The notes beneath the pieces are model-generated. The model was not told the DNA's origin, ran no database searches, and was given only the letters and a program-made list of their open reading frames with translations. From Chloroflexota bacterium (GTDB lineage: Bacteria; Chloroflexota; UBA11872): a stretch of 64,000 nt of DNA. The stretch spans positions 32,678 to 96,677 of the forward strand of contig JAJDUU010000018.1 in the NCBI GenBank assembly GCA_022826485.1, read 5' to 3'. This document shows positions 1 through 8,607 of this stretch, piece by piece. The position numbers and the translations under genes were made by a program. How positions within the stretch are numbered: position 1 is the first letter of the stretch; the number at the start of each line of letters is the position of its first letter.

Positions 1-473
1 TCCGCCGCCTGCGACGCCCGCCGCTCGCGGAGCGTCTCACGCAGCGCCGGATCGGCCGTGGCGAGAATCTGCGCGGCCAGGAGCGCGGCGTTGACCGCGC
101 CGGCCTTGCCGATGGCGACGGTGGCGACGGGAATGCCGCGCGGCATCTGCACCGTCGACAGCAGCGAATCGAGGCCGTCCAGCGACCACGCCTGCATGGG
201 AACGCCGATCACCGGCAGCAACGTGTGCGCCGCCACCACGCCGGCCAGGTGCGCCGCGCCACCGGCGGCAGCGACGACTACACCCAGTCCGCGCGACTCC
301 GCCGAGCTGGCGTACTCCATCGTTTCGGCCGGCGTGCGATGGGCCGAGAGCACCCGCGCCTCGTGCGCGATGCCCAACTCTGCCAGCGTGTCGGCGGTGG
401 ACTTCATGGTGCCCCAGTCGGAGGCGCTGCCCATCAAGATGCCGACCTGGGGGTTCGATTGCTGCTCGCTCAT
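1..473 (-). CDS. purE: 5-(carboxyamino)imidazole ribonucleotide mutase, C-terminus beyond window
   Basis: Interconverts N5-CAIR and CAIR in cytosolic purine synthesis. Reading leftward from the ATG at 471-473, the protein shows the class I PurE signature GSASDW at residues 15-20 and SAHRTP at 43-48, followed by the glycine/alanine-rich AAAGGAAHL phosphate-binding segment. 157 codons are visible and the family is about 160-170 residues, so only the last few codons lie outside the window. It starts 7 bp after the icd stop codon, so the two are probably cotranscribed. Identity is clear from motifs; the partner purK is not visible here. Confidence 0.93.
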   Translation of the reverse strand, partial: MSEQQSNPQVGILMGSASDWGTMKSTADTLAELGIAHEARVLSAHRTPAETMEYASSAESRGLGVVVAAAGGAAHLAGVVAAHTLLPVIGVPMQAWSLDGLDSLLSTVQMPRGIPVATVAIGKAGAVNAALLAAQILATADPALRETLRERRASQAA

Positions 474-480
474 GGATCGA

Positions 481-1932
481 TCACTCGCCTTGTGCCAGGG
501 AATACGCGCGCTCGCCGTCAAACGTACACAAGTGCTCGGTTTTGGTGAAGTCCAGCCCCGTCGCAGCGATGCACCCCAGAAGGGCGACGATTTGCGCGTG
601 GTCCACGGCGGCGCCGTCGTCGCCCGTGAACCGGGCGCGCCACTGGTCGACCAATAGGCCGTCGGCCACGTTCTCGGGCCAGACCTGGGCGCCGCGGTTG
701 CTGATCATTCTGAGGGTCAGGCCATCGCCGTTCGTCTCCTGCAGCCGCCGCGCAAGGTCCGCAGGCTCCTCGCCGCCCCAATCGAAGAAGACATCAACGC
801 CCACGGTCTGCTTGGCCGGCGTAGTGCTGGGAATCGAGGCGGCGTGCACCGGCGTCCGGCCGCCGACCCCGTAGACGGCGACCGGCAGCGTTTGGGGTAG
901 TTCACCGATGCGGTCGGCCACGGCCTGGCCGAACTCACGCGTGCCGACCTTGGCTTTGCTGTGCTCGGGCGTGTGGATGTCGTAGGTGTGGATGCCGTCC
1001 TCCAGGGTCCGTAGCCAGGCGTTCTGCACCCGACCGGCCACCTCGGCCTGGCCGATGTGGTCCAGCATCAGCACGGCGGCGTTGAGCAGGCCCGACGGGT
1101 TGGCCAGGTTCTGGCCCGCGCGGCGCGGCGCGGACCCATGGATGGCCTCGAACATCGCGGCGCTCTCGCCGATGTTGGCGGCGCCGGCGAGGCCGACCGA
1201 GCCGGCGATCTGCGCCGCCACGTCGGACAGGATGTCGCCGTAGAGGTTCGGCAGCACCACCACGTCGAACATCTCCGGCGTGTCGGCCAGCTTGGCCGCG
1301 CCGATGTCGACGATCCAGTACTCGGCCTCGATGTCGGGATACTCCGCCGCCAACTCGTCGAAGACCTCGTGGAAGAGGCCGTCCGACAGCTTCATGATGT
1401 TGTCTTTGGCGAAGGCGGTGACCTTGGATCGACCGTGGTGGCGCGCGTACTCGAAGGCGTAGCGAATGATGCGCTCGCTGCCCGGGCGGGAGATGAGCTT
1501 GAGGGACTGCATGACCTCGGCGGACTGGCGGTATTCGATTCCGGCGTAGAGGTCTTCTTCGTTCTCGCGGATCAGCACCACGTTCATGTCGGGGTGGTGC
1601 TTGGTCTGGATGTAGGGATGGAAGGTGGCGGCGGGGCGCACGTTGGCGAACAGGCCCAGCGCGACGCGCGTGGTGACATTGAGGCTCTTGAAGCCGCCGC
1701 CCTGCGGCGTGGTGATGGGCGCCTTGAGAAAGACTCGGGTGCGTCGGATGGACTCCCACGCGGCGTCGTCGATGCCGGTGGTGATGCCGCGCCGGTAGAC
1801 CTTCTCACCGATCTCGATGACTTCAGGCTCGATGCGCGCCCCGGCAGTCTCGAGCACGTGCATGACTGCCGGCATGATCTCGGGGCCAATGCCGTCGCCA
1901 TAGGCCACGGTGATCGGGGTCTTATCGGTCAT
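481..1932 (-). CDS. icd: Isocitrate dehydrogenase (Thermus-type, long C-terminus)
   Basis: Oxidative decarboxylation of isocitrate to 2-oxoglutarate in the TCA cycle, cytosolic. The 483-residue protein has the beta-decarboxylating dehydrogenase fold: YGDGIGPE at 11-18, the substrate loop KSLNVTTR at 82-89, [13 protein letters not shown] at 122-134, AKDNIM at 175-180, the metal-binding NLYGDILSD at 229-237 and EAIHGSAP at 262-269. It is about 130 residues longer than isopropylmalate dehydrogenases. The extra C-terminal domain (about 350-483) matches the length of Thermus and Rickettsia type isocitrate dehydrogenases. Cofactor preference (NAD or NADP) cannot be read with certainty. It leads a two-gene run with purE. 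Confidence 0.9.
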   Translation of the reverse strand: MTDKTPITVAYGDGIGPEIMPAVMHVLETAGARIEPEVIEIGEKVYRRGITTGIDDAAWESIRRTRVFLKAPITTPQGGGFKSLNVTTRVALGLFANVRPAATFHPYIQTKHHPDMNVVLIRENEEDLYAGIEYRQSAEVMQSLKLISRPGSERIIRYAFEYARHHGRSKVTAFAKDNIMKLSDGLFHEVFDELAAEYPDIEAEYWIVDIGAAKLADTPEMFDVVVLPNLYGDILSDVAAQIAGSVGLAGAANIGESAAMFEAIHGSAPRRAGQNLANPSGLLNAAVLMLDHIGQAEVAGRVQNAWLRTLEDGIHTYDIHTPEHSKAKVGTREFGQAVADRIGELPQTLPVAVYGVGGRTPVHAASIPSTTPAKQTVGVDVFFDWGGEEPADLARRLQETNGDGLTLRMISNRGAQVWPENVADGLLVDQWRARFTGDDGAAVDHAQIVALLGCIAATGLDFTKTEHLCTFDGERAYSLAQGE

Positions 1933-2009
1933 TCAGGACTCCTGCGCGAGGCAACGGCGCCTAGCATATCGCCGCCGTCACCGGGCGTCTCCGGCTTGGG
2001 TCGCCGCGC

Positions 2010-2585
2010 TCACGCCCAACGCAGCGTGGGGTCGCCGGGCGCGTAGCGAACGAACTCGCCAAACGCCGCCATGAGCTGGCGGACCCGCTCGCGCAGGCGT
2101 TCGTCGGCGAGCCGGCCCTGGTCGTCGAACGCGCGCCAGGCCCCGGCGACGAACACCTCGGGGTCGATCAACACGCGCATGCTGTTGTGCAGCGCGATCT
2201 CGCGCAGGTGCATCTGCGCCCGCACCGTGCCGAAGCGCCCGCCCGCGCCCATGATGGCCATGGGCTTCCCATCCAGCGGCGAGTCGGGCGGACGCGAGGC
2301 CCAGTCGATGGCGTTCTTGAGCACGCCGGGAATCGAGTAGTTGTACTCCGGCGTCGCGACCACCAGGCCGTCGGCGGCGGCGAGGGACTGGCGAAACTCC
2401 TCGACCGGCGCGGGGATGCCGTCGTCCTCGAGGTCGCGGTTGTAGAGGGGGATTTCAGCGAGGTCCACGATGTCGAGGCGCACGTCGGCCGGCGCGAGGG
2501 CCTGCGATTCCCGCAACAGCGCCGCGTTGAAGGAGCCACGGCGCAGGCTGCCGGCTATTCCCGCCAGCACCACCTCATCGGCCAT
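2010..2585 (-). CDS. NADPH-dependent FMN reductase family protein
   Basis: A 191-residue flavodoxin-fold protein that probably transfers hydride from NAD(P)H to FMN and then to quinones, azo dyes or metals. The FMN phosphate loop GSLRRGSFN lies at residues 12-20 and the second flavin loop PEYNYSIPG about 79-87, both diagnostic for the chromate reductase/ArsH-like family. No signal peptide or membrane segment is seen. It stands alone between icd and a repeat-filled gap. The physiological substrate is not predictable from sequence. Confidence 0.85.
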   Translation of the reverse strand: MADEVVLAGIAGSLRRGSFNAALLRESQALAPADVRLDIVDLAEIPLYNRDLEDDGIPAPVEEFRQSLAAADGLVVATPEYNYSIPGVLKNAIDWASRPPDSPLDGKPMAIMGAGGRFGTVRAQMHLREIALHNSMRVLIDPEVFVAGAWRAFDDQGRLADERLRERVRQLMAAFGEFVRYAPGDPTLRWA

Positions 2586-3034
2586 TGTGCAACCCGTCTA
2601 TTCGCGCCATGGACCCGGCGATTGGTGTCCCTTCACCATGATCGGGGCGGGGCGCCCGGCAACCAAGAGTTTTCCAGTGGTTCGGCCGGAACAGCCCTCG
2701 GTATCGCCGTAGCAACCGAGGCCGGCGGACCGGCCGCAGATTTCTCGCTGCGCTTGGGAGTGACACTAGGGCTCAGGTTGACCCGGCGATTTCTCAGACC
2801 ATCAGCCTCTGCCTCTGCCTGTCCGTCATTCCGGCGGAAGCCGGAATCCAGAGAGTCTGAGAAATGTCGAGCGGGGCTGGACCCCGGCTTTCGCCGGGGT
2901 GACGGAGAGTGCCGGTGCGACGGCGGAGTCAACTGGGTCGAGCAGCCTGTCGCGGCAGCTAGACCACCGTTGAATTCCGACACACATACTCCAGACGGAT
3001 GCTCGGACCGGCCTAAACCTCGCGGCCCGTGGAT
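2586..3034. repeat. Gene-free gap with several dispersed repeats
   Basis: No credible gene is seen in this 449-bp gap. It holds a copy of the R2 repeat (AGATTTCTCGCTGCGCTTGG at 2738-2757, continuing to 2766), a palindromic R1 repeat (GTCATTCCGGCGGAAGCCGG from 2825 to 2851) and a module with core CCCCGGCTTTCGCCGGGG (2877-2904). R1 sits inside an 11-bp perfect inverted repeat, ATTTCTCAGAC (2789-2799) and GTCTGAGAAAT (2855-2865). The R1 and CCCCGG modules recur in the same order inside the restriction gene at 37-42 kb. Confidence 0.8.
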
Positions 3035-3925
3035 CTATACCGGCATGACGCGCTTGGTGTAGCGGCGTCCGAAGGCGGCGTGGGCCTCGCCGCCGCCGAT
3101 GATCCGGGCGCCGACCTCGTCGATCAGGTGTCGCACCTGCTCCTCCATGGTCATGGCCGGGTCCGCCCAGCTGCACAGGAACGGGAGCCCCGCCGCGGCG
3201 CAGGCGGAGCGAACGGCCTCGTGGGCGGCCATCATCTCCGGCGGATAGGGCGGATCGTGGCGCGAGGCATGGCCGAACGACATCCCCATGTCGCCCGGTC
3301 CCCACTCGGCGAAGCCGATGCCCGGCACGGTCGCAGTCTCGCGGGCGCGCTGCACGGCGTGGCGGTCCTCGATCTTGAGACCGAGCATGAGCTCTCCGTT
3401 GGGATTGAGCGGCCAGGCATCGGCGGCGCGCAGGTAATCCTCGGCGTCGAGTCCCCAAATCGCGGCCGCGGCGGACTGCCCGCCCGCGCCGCGAGTGCCC
3501 TCACCCAGGCCCGCCCCGACGCCGATGGTCTGAAACGGATAGCGGCAGGCCTCCACGAAGGCGCGCACGGCCGCGGGATCGCGTGCGTGGCAGAGCAAGA
3601 GACCGTGCGCGCCCGCGGTCAGAATCTGTCGCATCTGCCAGGAGTTCGCCTGAATCTCCGCCGCGGATGCGCCGTGGGCCGGGAGCGTGCAGATGACCGT
3701 GGGCGTGGGGTGGCCGCTGCGCGTCGGACCCGCATCGCGCAGGCCGCGCATGAAGGCGGTCAGCCCGACCACGTCGAGCGGAAAGTGCTCGAATTCGACG
3801 GTGAGGTAGTCCGCCCAGGTGCCGGACTGCTCGAGTCCGGCGTCGTAGCTCAACTCGGGCACGCCGTCCATGTAGATGGGTTGGCCGGATTCGAGCAACT
3901 CGATGCAACGGTTGACGCGAGCCAT
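3035..3925 (-). CDS. HpcH/HpaI aldolase family protein
   Basis: A 296-residue (beta/alpha)8 protein of the HpcH/HpaI aldolase/citrate lyase superfamily, which cleaves 2-keto-3-deoxy acids to pyruvate plus an aldehyde. Supporting features are LKIEDRHAV about residues 181-189 (the metal-binding Glu region), FAEWGPGDMGMSFG about 205-218 (matching the family G-x-x-D-M/L-x-x-S block) and the C-terminal GARIIGGGEAH. No membrane or signal sequence is seen. It lies 37 bp downstream of the nucleoside phosphorylase gene on the same strand. The substrate is unknown; a role in sugar-acid breakdown is an inference from the family. Confidence 0.75.
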   Translation of the reverse strand: MARVNRCIELLESGQPIYMDGVPELSYDAGLEQSGTWADYLTVEFEHFPLDVVGLTAFMRGLRDAGPTRSGHPTPTVICTLPAHGASAAEIQANSWQMRQILTAGAHGLLLCHARDPAAVRAFVEACRYPFQTIGVGAGLGEGTRGAGGQSAAAAIWGLDAEDYLRAADAWPLNPNGELMLGLKIEDRHAVQRARETATVPGIGFAEWGPGDMGMSFGHASRHDPPYPPEMMAAHEAVRSACAAAGLPFLCSWADPAMTMEEQVRHLIDEVGARIIGGGEAHAAFGRRYTKRVMPV

Positions 3926-3962
3926 GCGTTCTCCTCAATGCCGAGCGGCTATCGGCGCCATC

Positions 3963-4760
3963 CTACGCCTCGGCGGCGATGAGCCGGCGGGCTGCCGCGA
4001 GCATGACCTGCGCCATGTCAACGCAATTCGCCGCGTATTCGTCCGTGCCGAAGATGTTGCCCCAACCGGGATCGAACACGTGGTCGCTGACGGTGAGGAT
4101 TAGCCCCACGTCCACGCCGCGTACGGCGGCCACGGTCATCAGCGCGGAGGTCTCCATCTCGACACCCAGGTCGCCCTCGACGGCATAGCGCGCGACCTTG
4201 CCGCGAAACTCGCGGTAGGGCGCATCGGTGCTCCACACGCGGCCCTCGTGAACCGGACGCGCGTCTTCGCGCGCGGCCTCCAGCAGCGCGTGCGTGGCAG
4301 GACCGGATGCGGCAGCTTCGTGCTCCGGCCCGGCGTAGTGGTAGGAGGTGCCCTCTTCGCGTCGCGCGCTCGTGGGCACGACGTTGTCACCGATGCGGAT
4401 GTGCGGCTGCAAGCTGCCGACGGCGCCGCCGATGAGGAGGGTGCGCGCGCCGTCGGCGATTAGCTCCTCAAACGTCATGATGGTGCGCGGGGCACCGGCC
4501 ACGAGCTTGGCCACGGCCACGGGCGATCCATCGAGCGCGCCGACTTGCACACTGTTCCGCCACGTCGGCTGCGCGTCGATGGCCTCGGCAATTGCGTCGA
4601 CCGTCGTCTGCATGAACGAGGCCAAGACCAACGGGGCGCTCGCGCTGTCCTCGGCAGCGCCCGCCCGTTCCGCCAGCTCACGCATGTGACGGCCGGGATC
4701 GATGACCGGCTCGTCATCACCGGCAGCATCGATCCAGTCGAAGGGCGAGGTGGACGGCAT
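3963..4760 (-). CDS. Nucleoside phosphorylase (PNP/UDP family)
   Basis: A 265-residue protein of the purine nucleoside/uridine phosphorylase family, which splits nucleosides with phosphate to give a base and ribose-1-phosphate. Diagnostic pieces are LLIGGAVGSLQP (phosphate/ribose region, about 108-119), IGDNVVPTSA following it, and GVEMETSALMTVAA about 199-212, where the Glu-Met-Glu ribose-binding motif is seen. An aspartate follows in VSDHVFDPG. The family is normally 230-260 residues, so the protein is full length with a short N-terminal extension. It is upstream of the HpcH-type gene in a likely two-gene operon. Base preference is not resolved. Confidence 0.82.
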   Translation of the reverse strand: MPSTSPFDWIDAAGDDEPVIDPGRHMRELAERAGAAEDSASAPLVLASFMQTTVDAIAEAIDAQPTWRNSVQVGALDGSPVAVAKLVAGAPRTIMTFEELIADGARTLLIGGAVGSLQPHIRIGDNVVPTSARREEGTSYHYAGPEHEAAASGPATHALLEAAREDARPVHEGRVWSTDAPYREFRGKVARYAVEGDLGVEMETSALMTVAAVRGVDVGLILTVSDHVFDPGWGNIFGTDEYAANCVDMAQVMLAAARRLIAAEA

Positions 4761-4858
4761 CGCGGTGCCTAGGGAGAGCGCGCGGGAAGGGAGAGCCTAG
4801 CAGCCGGCGGCGACCCGAGCATGAAGTAGAGAGCCGGTGCGCGTCACGCGACTGCCGG

Positions 4859-5905
4859 TTGCCGCCGTTAGAATTCCGTATGCGAGACGGTCCAATCCTG
4901 GTCATTGCCGGGGGCGCGGGATTCATCGGCGCGAATTTCGCGCGCTATATCGCCGCCGCCCGCCCGCAGTGGCGGCTGCGCGTCCTGGACAAGCTCACCT
5001 ACGCGGGCGACCGCTCCCGGCTGGAGGGCGTGCCGGTCGAGTTCATCGAGGGCGACATCGCAGACTCGGAGGCTGCGGCGTCGGTCCTGGCGGGGGCGCG
5101 CTGGCTGGTGAACTTCGCGGCCGAGACCCACGTGGATCGGTCGCTGCAGGACGCGCAGGCCTTTCTGCGCACGAACGTGACCGGAACCTTCGTCCTCATG
5201 AGCGCGGCCGGCGATGCCGGCGTCGAGCGCATCGTGCACGTGAGCACGGACGAGGTCTACGGCGAGAGCCACGGCCAGGCGTTTCGCGAGGACGATTTGC
5301 TGCGGCCGCGGAGTCCCTATTCCGCCAGCAAGGCCGGCGGCGACCTGCAGGTGCTGGCGCTGCACGCCACCTATGGCCTCCCGGTGTGCATCACGCGCGG
5401 GGCCAACACCATCGGCGGCTGGCAGCACCCCGAGAAAGCCGTGCCCCTGTTCACCATCAACGCCCTGCTCGACAAGCCGCTGCCCGTCTACGGCCGGGGT
5501 GAGCAGCGGCGGGACCGGCTGCACGTGGACGACCACTCGCGCGCCGTCCTCACCGTTCTTGAACGGGGCGAGCCTGGCGGCGTCTACAACGTCGCGGCCG
5601 GCAACAACCGGGACAACCTCACCGTGGCGCGGGCGATATTGGAGCGGCTGGACCGACCCGAGTCGCTGATCCGCTTCGTGGAGGACCGCCCCGGCCACGA
5701 CTGGGACTACATCATGGACGCCTCGCGGCTGGCCGACCTTGGCTGGCAGCCCGAGTACGACTTCCAGGCGGCGCTCGACCACACGGTGGATTGGTATGTC
5801 GGGCGCCGCGACTGGTGGGAGCCGATCGTGCTCGGCGAGTTTCAGGACTACTACGACCGCCAGTACGGCCGGCGTCTGTCCACTTCCGAGGCGTATCGGC
5901 CCTAA
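4859..5905 (+). CDS. dTDP-glucose 4,6-dehydratase-like NAD-dependent epimerase/dehydratase
   Basis: Extended short-chain dehydrogenase of 348 residues. The NAD-binding GGAGFIG is at 18-24, the dehydratase triad region STDEVYG at 129-135 (Asp131, Glu132) and the catalytic YSASK at 154-158. These, with length, match RmlB-type dehydratases that make dTDP-4-keto-6-deoxyglucose for cell-surface sugars. RPGHDWDY about 278-285 fits the family RPGHDxRY segment. No rmlA, C or D gene is adjacent, so the sugar nucleotide is inferred. A second ATG seven codons in (4880) leaves a more usual N-terminus and may be the true start. Confidence 0.82.
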   Translation: MPPLEFRMRDGPILVIAGGAGFIGANFARYIAAARPQWRLRVLDKLTYAGDRSRLEGVPVEFIEGDIADSEAAASVLAGARWLVNFAAETHVDRSLQDAQAFLRTNVTGTFVLMSAAGDAGVERIVHVSTDEVYGESHGQAFREDDLLRPRSPYSASKAGGDLQVLALHATYGLPVCITRGANTIGGWQHPEKAVPLFTINALLDKPLPVYGRGEQRRDRLHVDDHSRAVLTVLERGEPGGVYNVAAGNNRDNLTVARAILERLDRPESLIRFVEDRPGHDWDYIMDASRLADLGWQPEYDFQAALDHTVDWYVGRRDWWEPIVLGEFQDYYDRQYGRRLSTSEAYRP

Positions 5906-5949
5906 GAATCCGGCGCGCAGGACCGGCGCGGCGACCCGGAACTCATGCC

Positions 5950-6675
5950 ATGCGCCGCTGGCAAGATGTACCGGTTGTAATCCAGGAGCGCCGCGATGGC
6001 GTTGAACGGCCAATGACTTCGGCGTCCGCCGGTCCGCACATTGCGCAGCGCGGCTGGCGTGACGCGTGGGCTTGGATGCGCTGGGACGTGCCGACGCGCA
6101 TCGTGCTGCTGATCGCCGCGCCGCTGATCTGGATCGCCGTGGCGGGCATCGATCCGTCGAGGATCGGGCTGGAGCTAGACCTGAGCCTGCGCGATTGGCT
6201 GCTGACCGTCCTGCTCGCCAGCGGCGCCGGACTCGCGTCGCTCGCCTACCGCCGCTGGCTGTGGCGGCCCCGAGCCGCTCCCGACCGGTCGGCCCTGGCG
6301 CTGGAGTTGCCGTTCTTCGCGGTGCTGAACCCCGTCGCGGAGGAGCTGTTCTTCCGCGGCGCCGCGCTGTTCGGGCTGGCGAACCTGGTGGGGATGCCCT
6401 GGGCGATTGCGATCACCTCCGTCGTCTTCGGCGTGCATCACGCGATCGCACGGTTTCCGGTCTCGTTTCTGGTCCTCGGGACCCTGGGCGGGGCGATGTT
6501 CGGAATCGTGACGGCGCATTTCGACTCAATCATTCCGGCCATCGTCATGCACGCGGCCGCCGACCTGGCCATATTCGTGGTGGCGGGGCTGATGGCTCAG
6601 CGGATGTGGGCCAACCACGATTCGCCAGGGGTCGAGCACCCCCCTGTTGATAGACTTGCCGCGCCGACCCCGTAG
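5950..6675 (+). CDS. CPBP family intramembrane metalloprotease
   Basis: A polytopic membrane protein with the Abi/CAAX-protease (CPBP) signature AEELFFRG, giving the paired Glu and the Arg that bind metal, followed by a conserved FGVHHA helix and a final HAAAD histidine. Hydrophobic segments surround these motifs. Family members cleave prenylated or small membrane peptides, or act in bacteriocin self-immunity; the target here is unknown. The start is uncertain: ATG 5950 and ATG 6013 are in frame and neither has a strong ribosome site, but both precede the first membrane helix. The stop lies within the first bases of the following tRNA gene. Confidence 0.78.
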   Translation: MRRWQDVPVVIQERRDGVERPMTSASAGPHIAQRGWRDAWAWMRWDVPTRIVLLIAAPLIWIAVAGIDPSRIGLELDLSLRDWLLTVLLASGAGLASLAYRRWLWRPRAAPDRSALALELPFFAVLNPVAEELFFRGAALFGLANLVGMPWAIAITSVVFGVHHAIARFPVSFLVLGTLGGAMFGIVTAHFDSIIPAIVMHAAADLAIFVVAGLMAQRMWANHDSPGVEHPPVDRLAAPTP

Positions 6676-6742
6676 CTCAGTTGGATAGAGCGTGTGGTTG
6701 CGGACCACAAGGTCGGAGGTTCGAGTCCTCTCGGGGTCGCCA
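6666..6742 (+). tRNA. tRNA-Arg (anticodon GCG), CCA encoded
   Basis: A complete cloverleaf can be drawn by hand. The acceptor stem GACCCCG (6666-6672) pairs with CGGGGTC (6732-6738), followed by G and an encoded CCA (6740-6742). The D arm is GCTC/GAGC, the anticodon stem TGTGG/CCACA has loop TTGCGGA (6698-6704), and the T arm is GGAGG/CCTCT with loop TTCGAGT. Positions 34-36 read GCG, which decodes CGC, an arginine codon. Loop base A20, C35 and G36 agree with arginine identity. Confidence 0.95.
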
Positions 6743-6744
6743 AT

Positions 6745-7749
6745 ATGTCCTCCACTCCATCATCCGCCGGGGCGCGCGTGAGTGACACGTGCCGCCTCGG
6801 GGCCACGGGCATCACGGTGGGGCGGGTTGGCGTCGGCACGTGGCAATGGGGCGACACGAGGTACTGGAAATATGGCCGCGTGCACGGGCGGGACGACGTG
6901 GAGGCGGCCTTCGCCGCCGCGCGCGACGCGGGGTGCACGCTGTTCGACACGGCGGAACTCTACGGACGCGGCGAGTCGGAGCGTATCCTCGGCCCCCTGG
7001 CCCGCGCGTCGCGGGGAACGGTCGTGGCCACCAAGTACTCGCCGTCGCCGCGGCGGTTGCGGGCCACGTCGGTCGACGAGGCGATCGATCGCAGCCTGGC
7101 GCGCCTCGGCGTCGACACGATCGATCTCTACCAGATCCATTGGCCGATGAGCCTGATTTCGCACCGGCGCCTGGCCGAGGCGCTGGCGCGCGCCGTCCGC
7201 GACCGCCGCGTCCGCGCGGTGGGCGTGAGCAACTTCACCGCCGGGGCCATGCGCCGGATGCACGCGCGCCTGGCCGATCTCGGCGTGCCGCTGGCGTCGA
7301 ACCAGGTCGAGTACAGCTTGCTGCGGCGCGCGCCCGAGACCAACGGCGTGCTCAAGGCGTGCGAGGAATTGAACGTGACCCTGCTGGCCTACAGCCCGCT
7401 GGCCCAGGGCATGCTGGCGGGCAACTACCACTTCAACAGCCGACCCGGCGACGGCCGGCGCTGGTCGCCGCGGTTTCGCGACAAGGGCTATGAGTCTGCG
7501 AGCCCTGTCGTCGACACGCTGATCAAGGTGGCCGAACGGCACGACTGCTACCCGGCGCAGGTGGCGCTGGCCTGGCTGCTGCGCCACCCGAGCGTCGTGG
7601 TCATTCCCGGCGCCAAGTACGACGAGCAGGCCCGCACCAACGCCGGCGCCCTCGAGGTCACGCTCACGTCCGAGGACGAGCGCGAGCTCGACATCAAGAC
7701 CGAGAAGTTCAGGTACGGCTCCCTGCTCGCCCGACCCTTTATGGGGTAA
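6745..7749 (+). CDS. Aldo/keto reductase
   Basis: NAD(P)H-dependent oxidoreductase of the aldo/keto reductase superfamily, cytosolic. From the ATG at 6745 it has 334 residues. The catalytic tetrad is intact: Asp68 and Tyr73 in FDTAELYG, Lys97 in VVATKYSP and His132 in YQIHWP. The cofactor end is present as VIPGAKYDEQ late in the protein. The ATG begins two bases after the tRNA CCA; a GTG at 6778 is an alternative start closer to the first conserved strand. The tail (about 320-334) departs from the usual ending. The substrate is not predictable. Confidence 0.88.
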   Translation: MSSTPSSAGARVSDTCRLGATGITVGRVGVGTWQWGDTRYWKYGRVHGRDDVEAAFAAARDAGCTLFDTAELYGRGESERILGPLARASRGTVVATKYSPSPRRLRATSVDEAIDRSLARLGVDTIDLYQIHWPMSLISHRRLAEALARAVRDRRVRAVGVSNFTAGAMRRMHARLADLGVPLASNQVEYSLLRRAPETNGVLKACEELNVTLLAYSPLAQGMLAGNYHFNSRPGDGRRWSPRFRDKGYESASPVVDTLIKVAERHDCYPAQVALAWLLRHPSVVVIPGAKYDEQARTNAGALEVTLTSEDERELDIKTEKFRYGSLLARPFMG

Positions 7750-7767
7750 ACGCCGTTCCGGCGGCGG

Positions 7768-8553
7768 CTACTCCTCCGCCACGACCGGATTGGACAGGAC
7801 GCCGCAGCCGTCCACGTGCACCTCGACCACGTCGCCCGGCTTGAGCGCGACCGTGGTCTGCGGGGTGCCGGAGAAGATGACGTCGCCCGGCTCCAGCGTC
7901 ATGTGCTGCGAGATGAAGCTCAAGGTCGTGTCGATGTCGTGGACCATGTCGTCCTTGGTGTTGGTCTCCTGCACCACCTCGCCGTTGACCAGGGTCTTGA
8001 GGCCGATGTCGCGATAGTTCAATCCGGTGGTGATCCACGGCCCGAAGGGCGAGAACGTGTCGCCGCCCTTGGCGCGCCACCACTGGACGTCCTTGTCATC
8101 GCCGTTTTGCCAATCGCGCTCGCTGACGTCGTTGGCGGGGCAGATGCCCAGGATGTAGCTGGGAGCGTCGTCCACCGAGACCTTGCGCGCTCGCTTGCCG
8201 ATGATGACGGCGATTTCGCCCTCGTAGTCGACGTTGACGCTGCCCGCCGGAATGACGATGTTCGCGCCGGGGTCGATCACCGACGACGGCGGGGCCAGGA
8301 ACGGCTGGGGCCGGGTGAACGGCGGCGAGTCACCCAGATGGCTGTAGTAATTGCCGGCGATGTTGAGAATCTTGCTCGGCATCGTCGGCGACTTGAGCGT
8401 GACGTCGCTGAGCGCCGCGATGGCGCCGGTGCGCTGCATGTCGCCGAAGAAATCGCCCTCGATCTCGGCGACGTTGTCGCCCTCGCGGATGCCGTGACGA
8501 ACTTCACCCTGGTATTCGTAGCGAACGAGGTCCATGAGTCGAGCCTTTCGCAC
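7768..8553 (-). CDS. Fumarylacetoacetate hydrolase family protein
   Basis: A 261-residue protein of the FAH superfamily, whose members hydrolyse or decarboxylate beta-diketo acids in aromatic and sugar-acid breakdown using a divalent metal. The metal-site segment VDYEGEIAVIIG is in the middle, followed by NDVSERDWQ and, near the end, EPGDVIFSGTPQ, all standard for the family. MDLVRYEY seven residues in (start 8535) may be the true N-terminus. It lies 54 bp after the 3-hydroxyacyl-CoA dehydrogenase gene on the same strand, suggesting a shared catabolic operon. Confidence 0.87.
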   Translation of the reverse strand: MRKARLMDLVRYEYQGEVRHGIREGDNVAEIEGDFFGDMQRTGAIAALSDVTLKSPTMPSKILNIAGNYYSHLGDSPPFTRPQPFLAPPSSVIDPGANIVIPAGSVNVDYEGEIAVIIGKRARKVSVDDAPSYILGICPANDVSERDWQNGDDKDVQWWRAKGGDTFSPFGPWITTGLNYRDIGLKTLVNGEVVQETNTKDDMVHDIDTTLSFISQHMTLEPGDVIFSGTPQTTVALKPGDVVEVHVDGCGVLSNPVVAEE

Positions 8554-8607
8554 ATTGCGCTGCGTCCCGCGCAGGATACGCGCTCGCCGCCCAGCCTTGT
8601 CGGCGGG

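Noticed and set aside
6694..6744. Extension of the aldo/keto reductase frame to an ATG inside the tRNA
   Set aside because: The ATG at 6694 lies in the tRNA anticodon stem; the tRNA structure is complete, so the protein start must be at 6745 or later.
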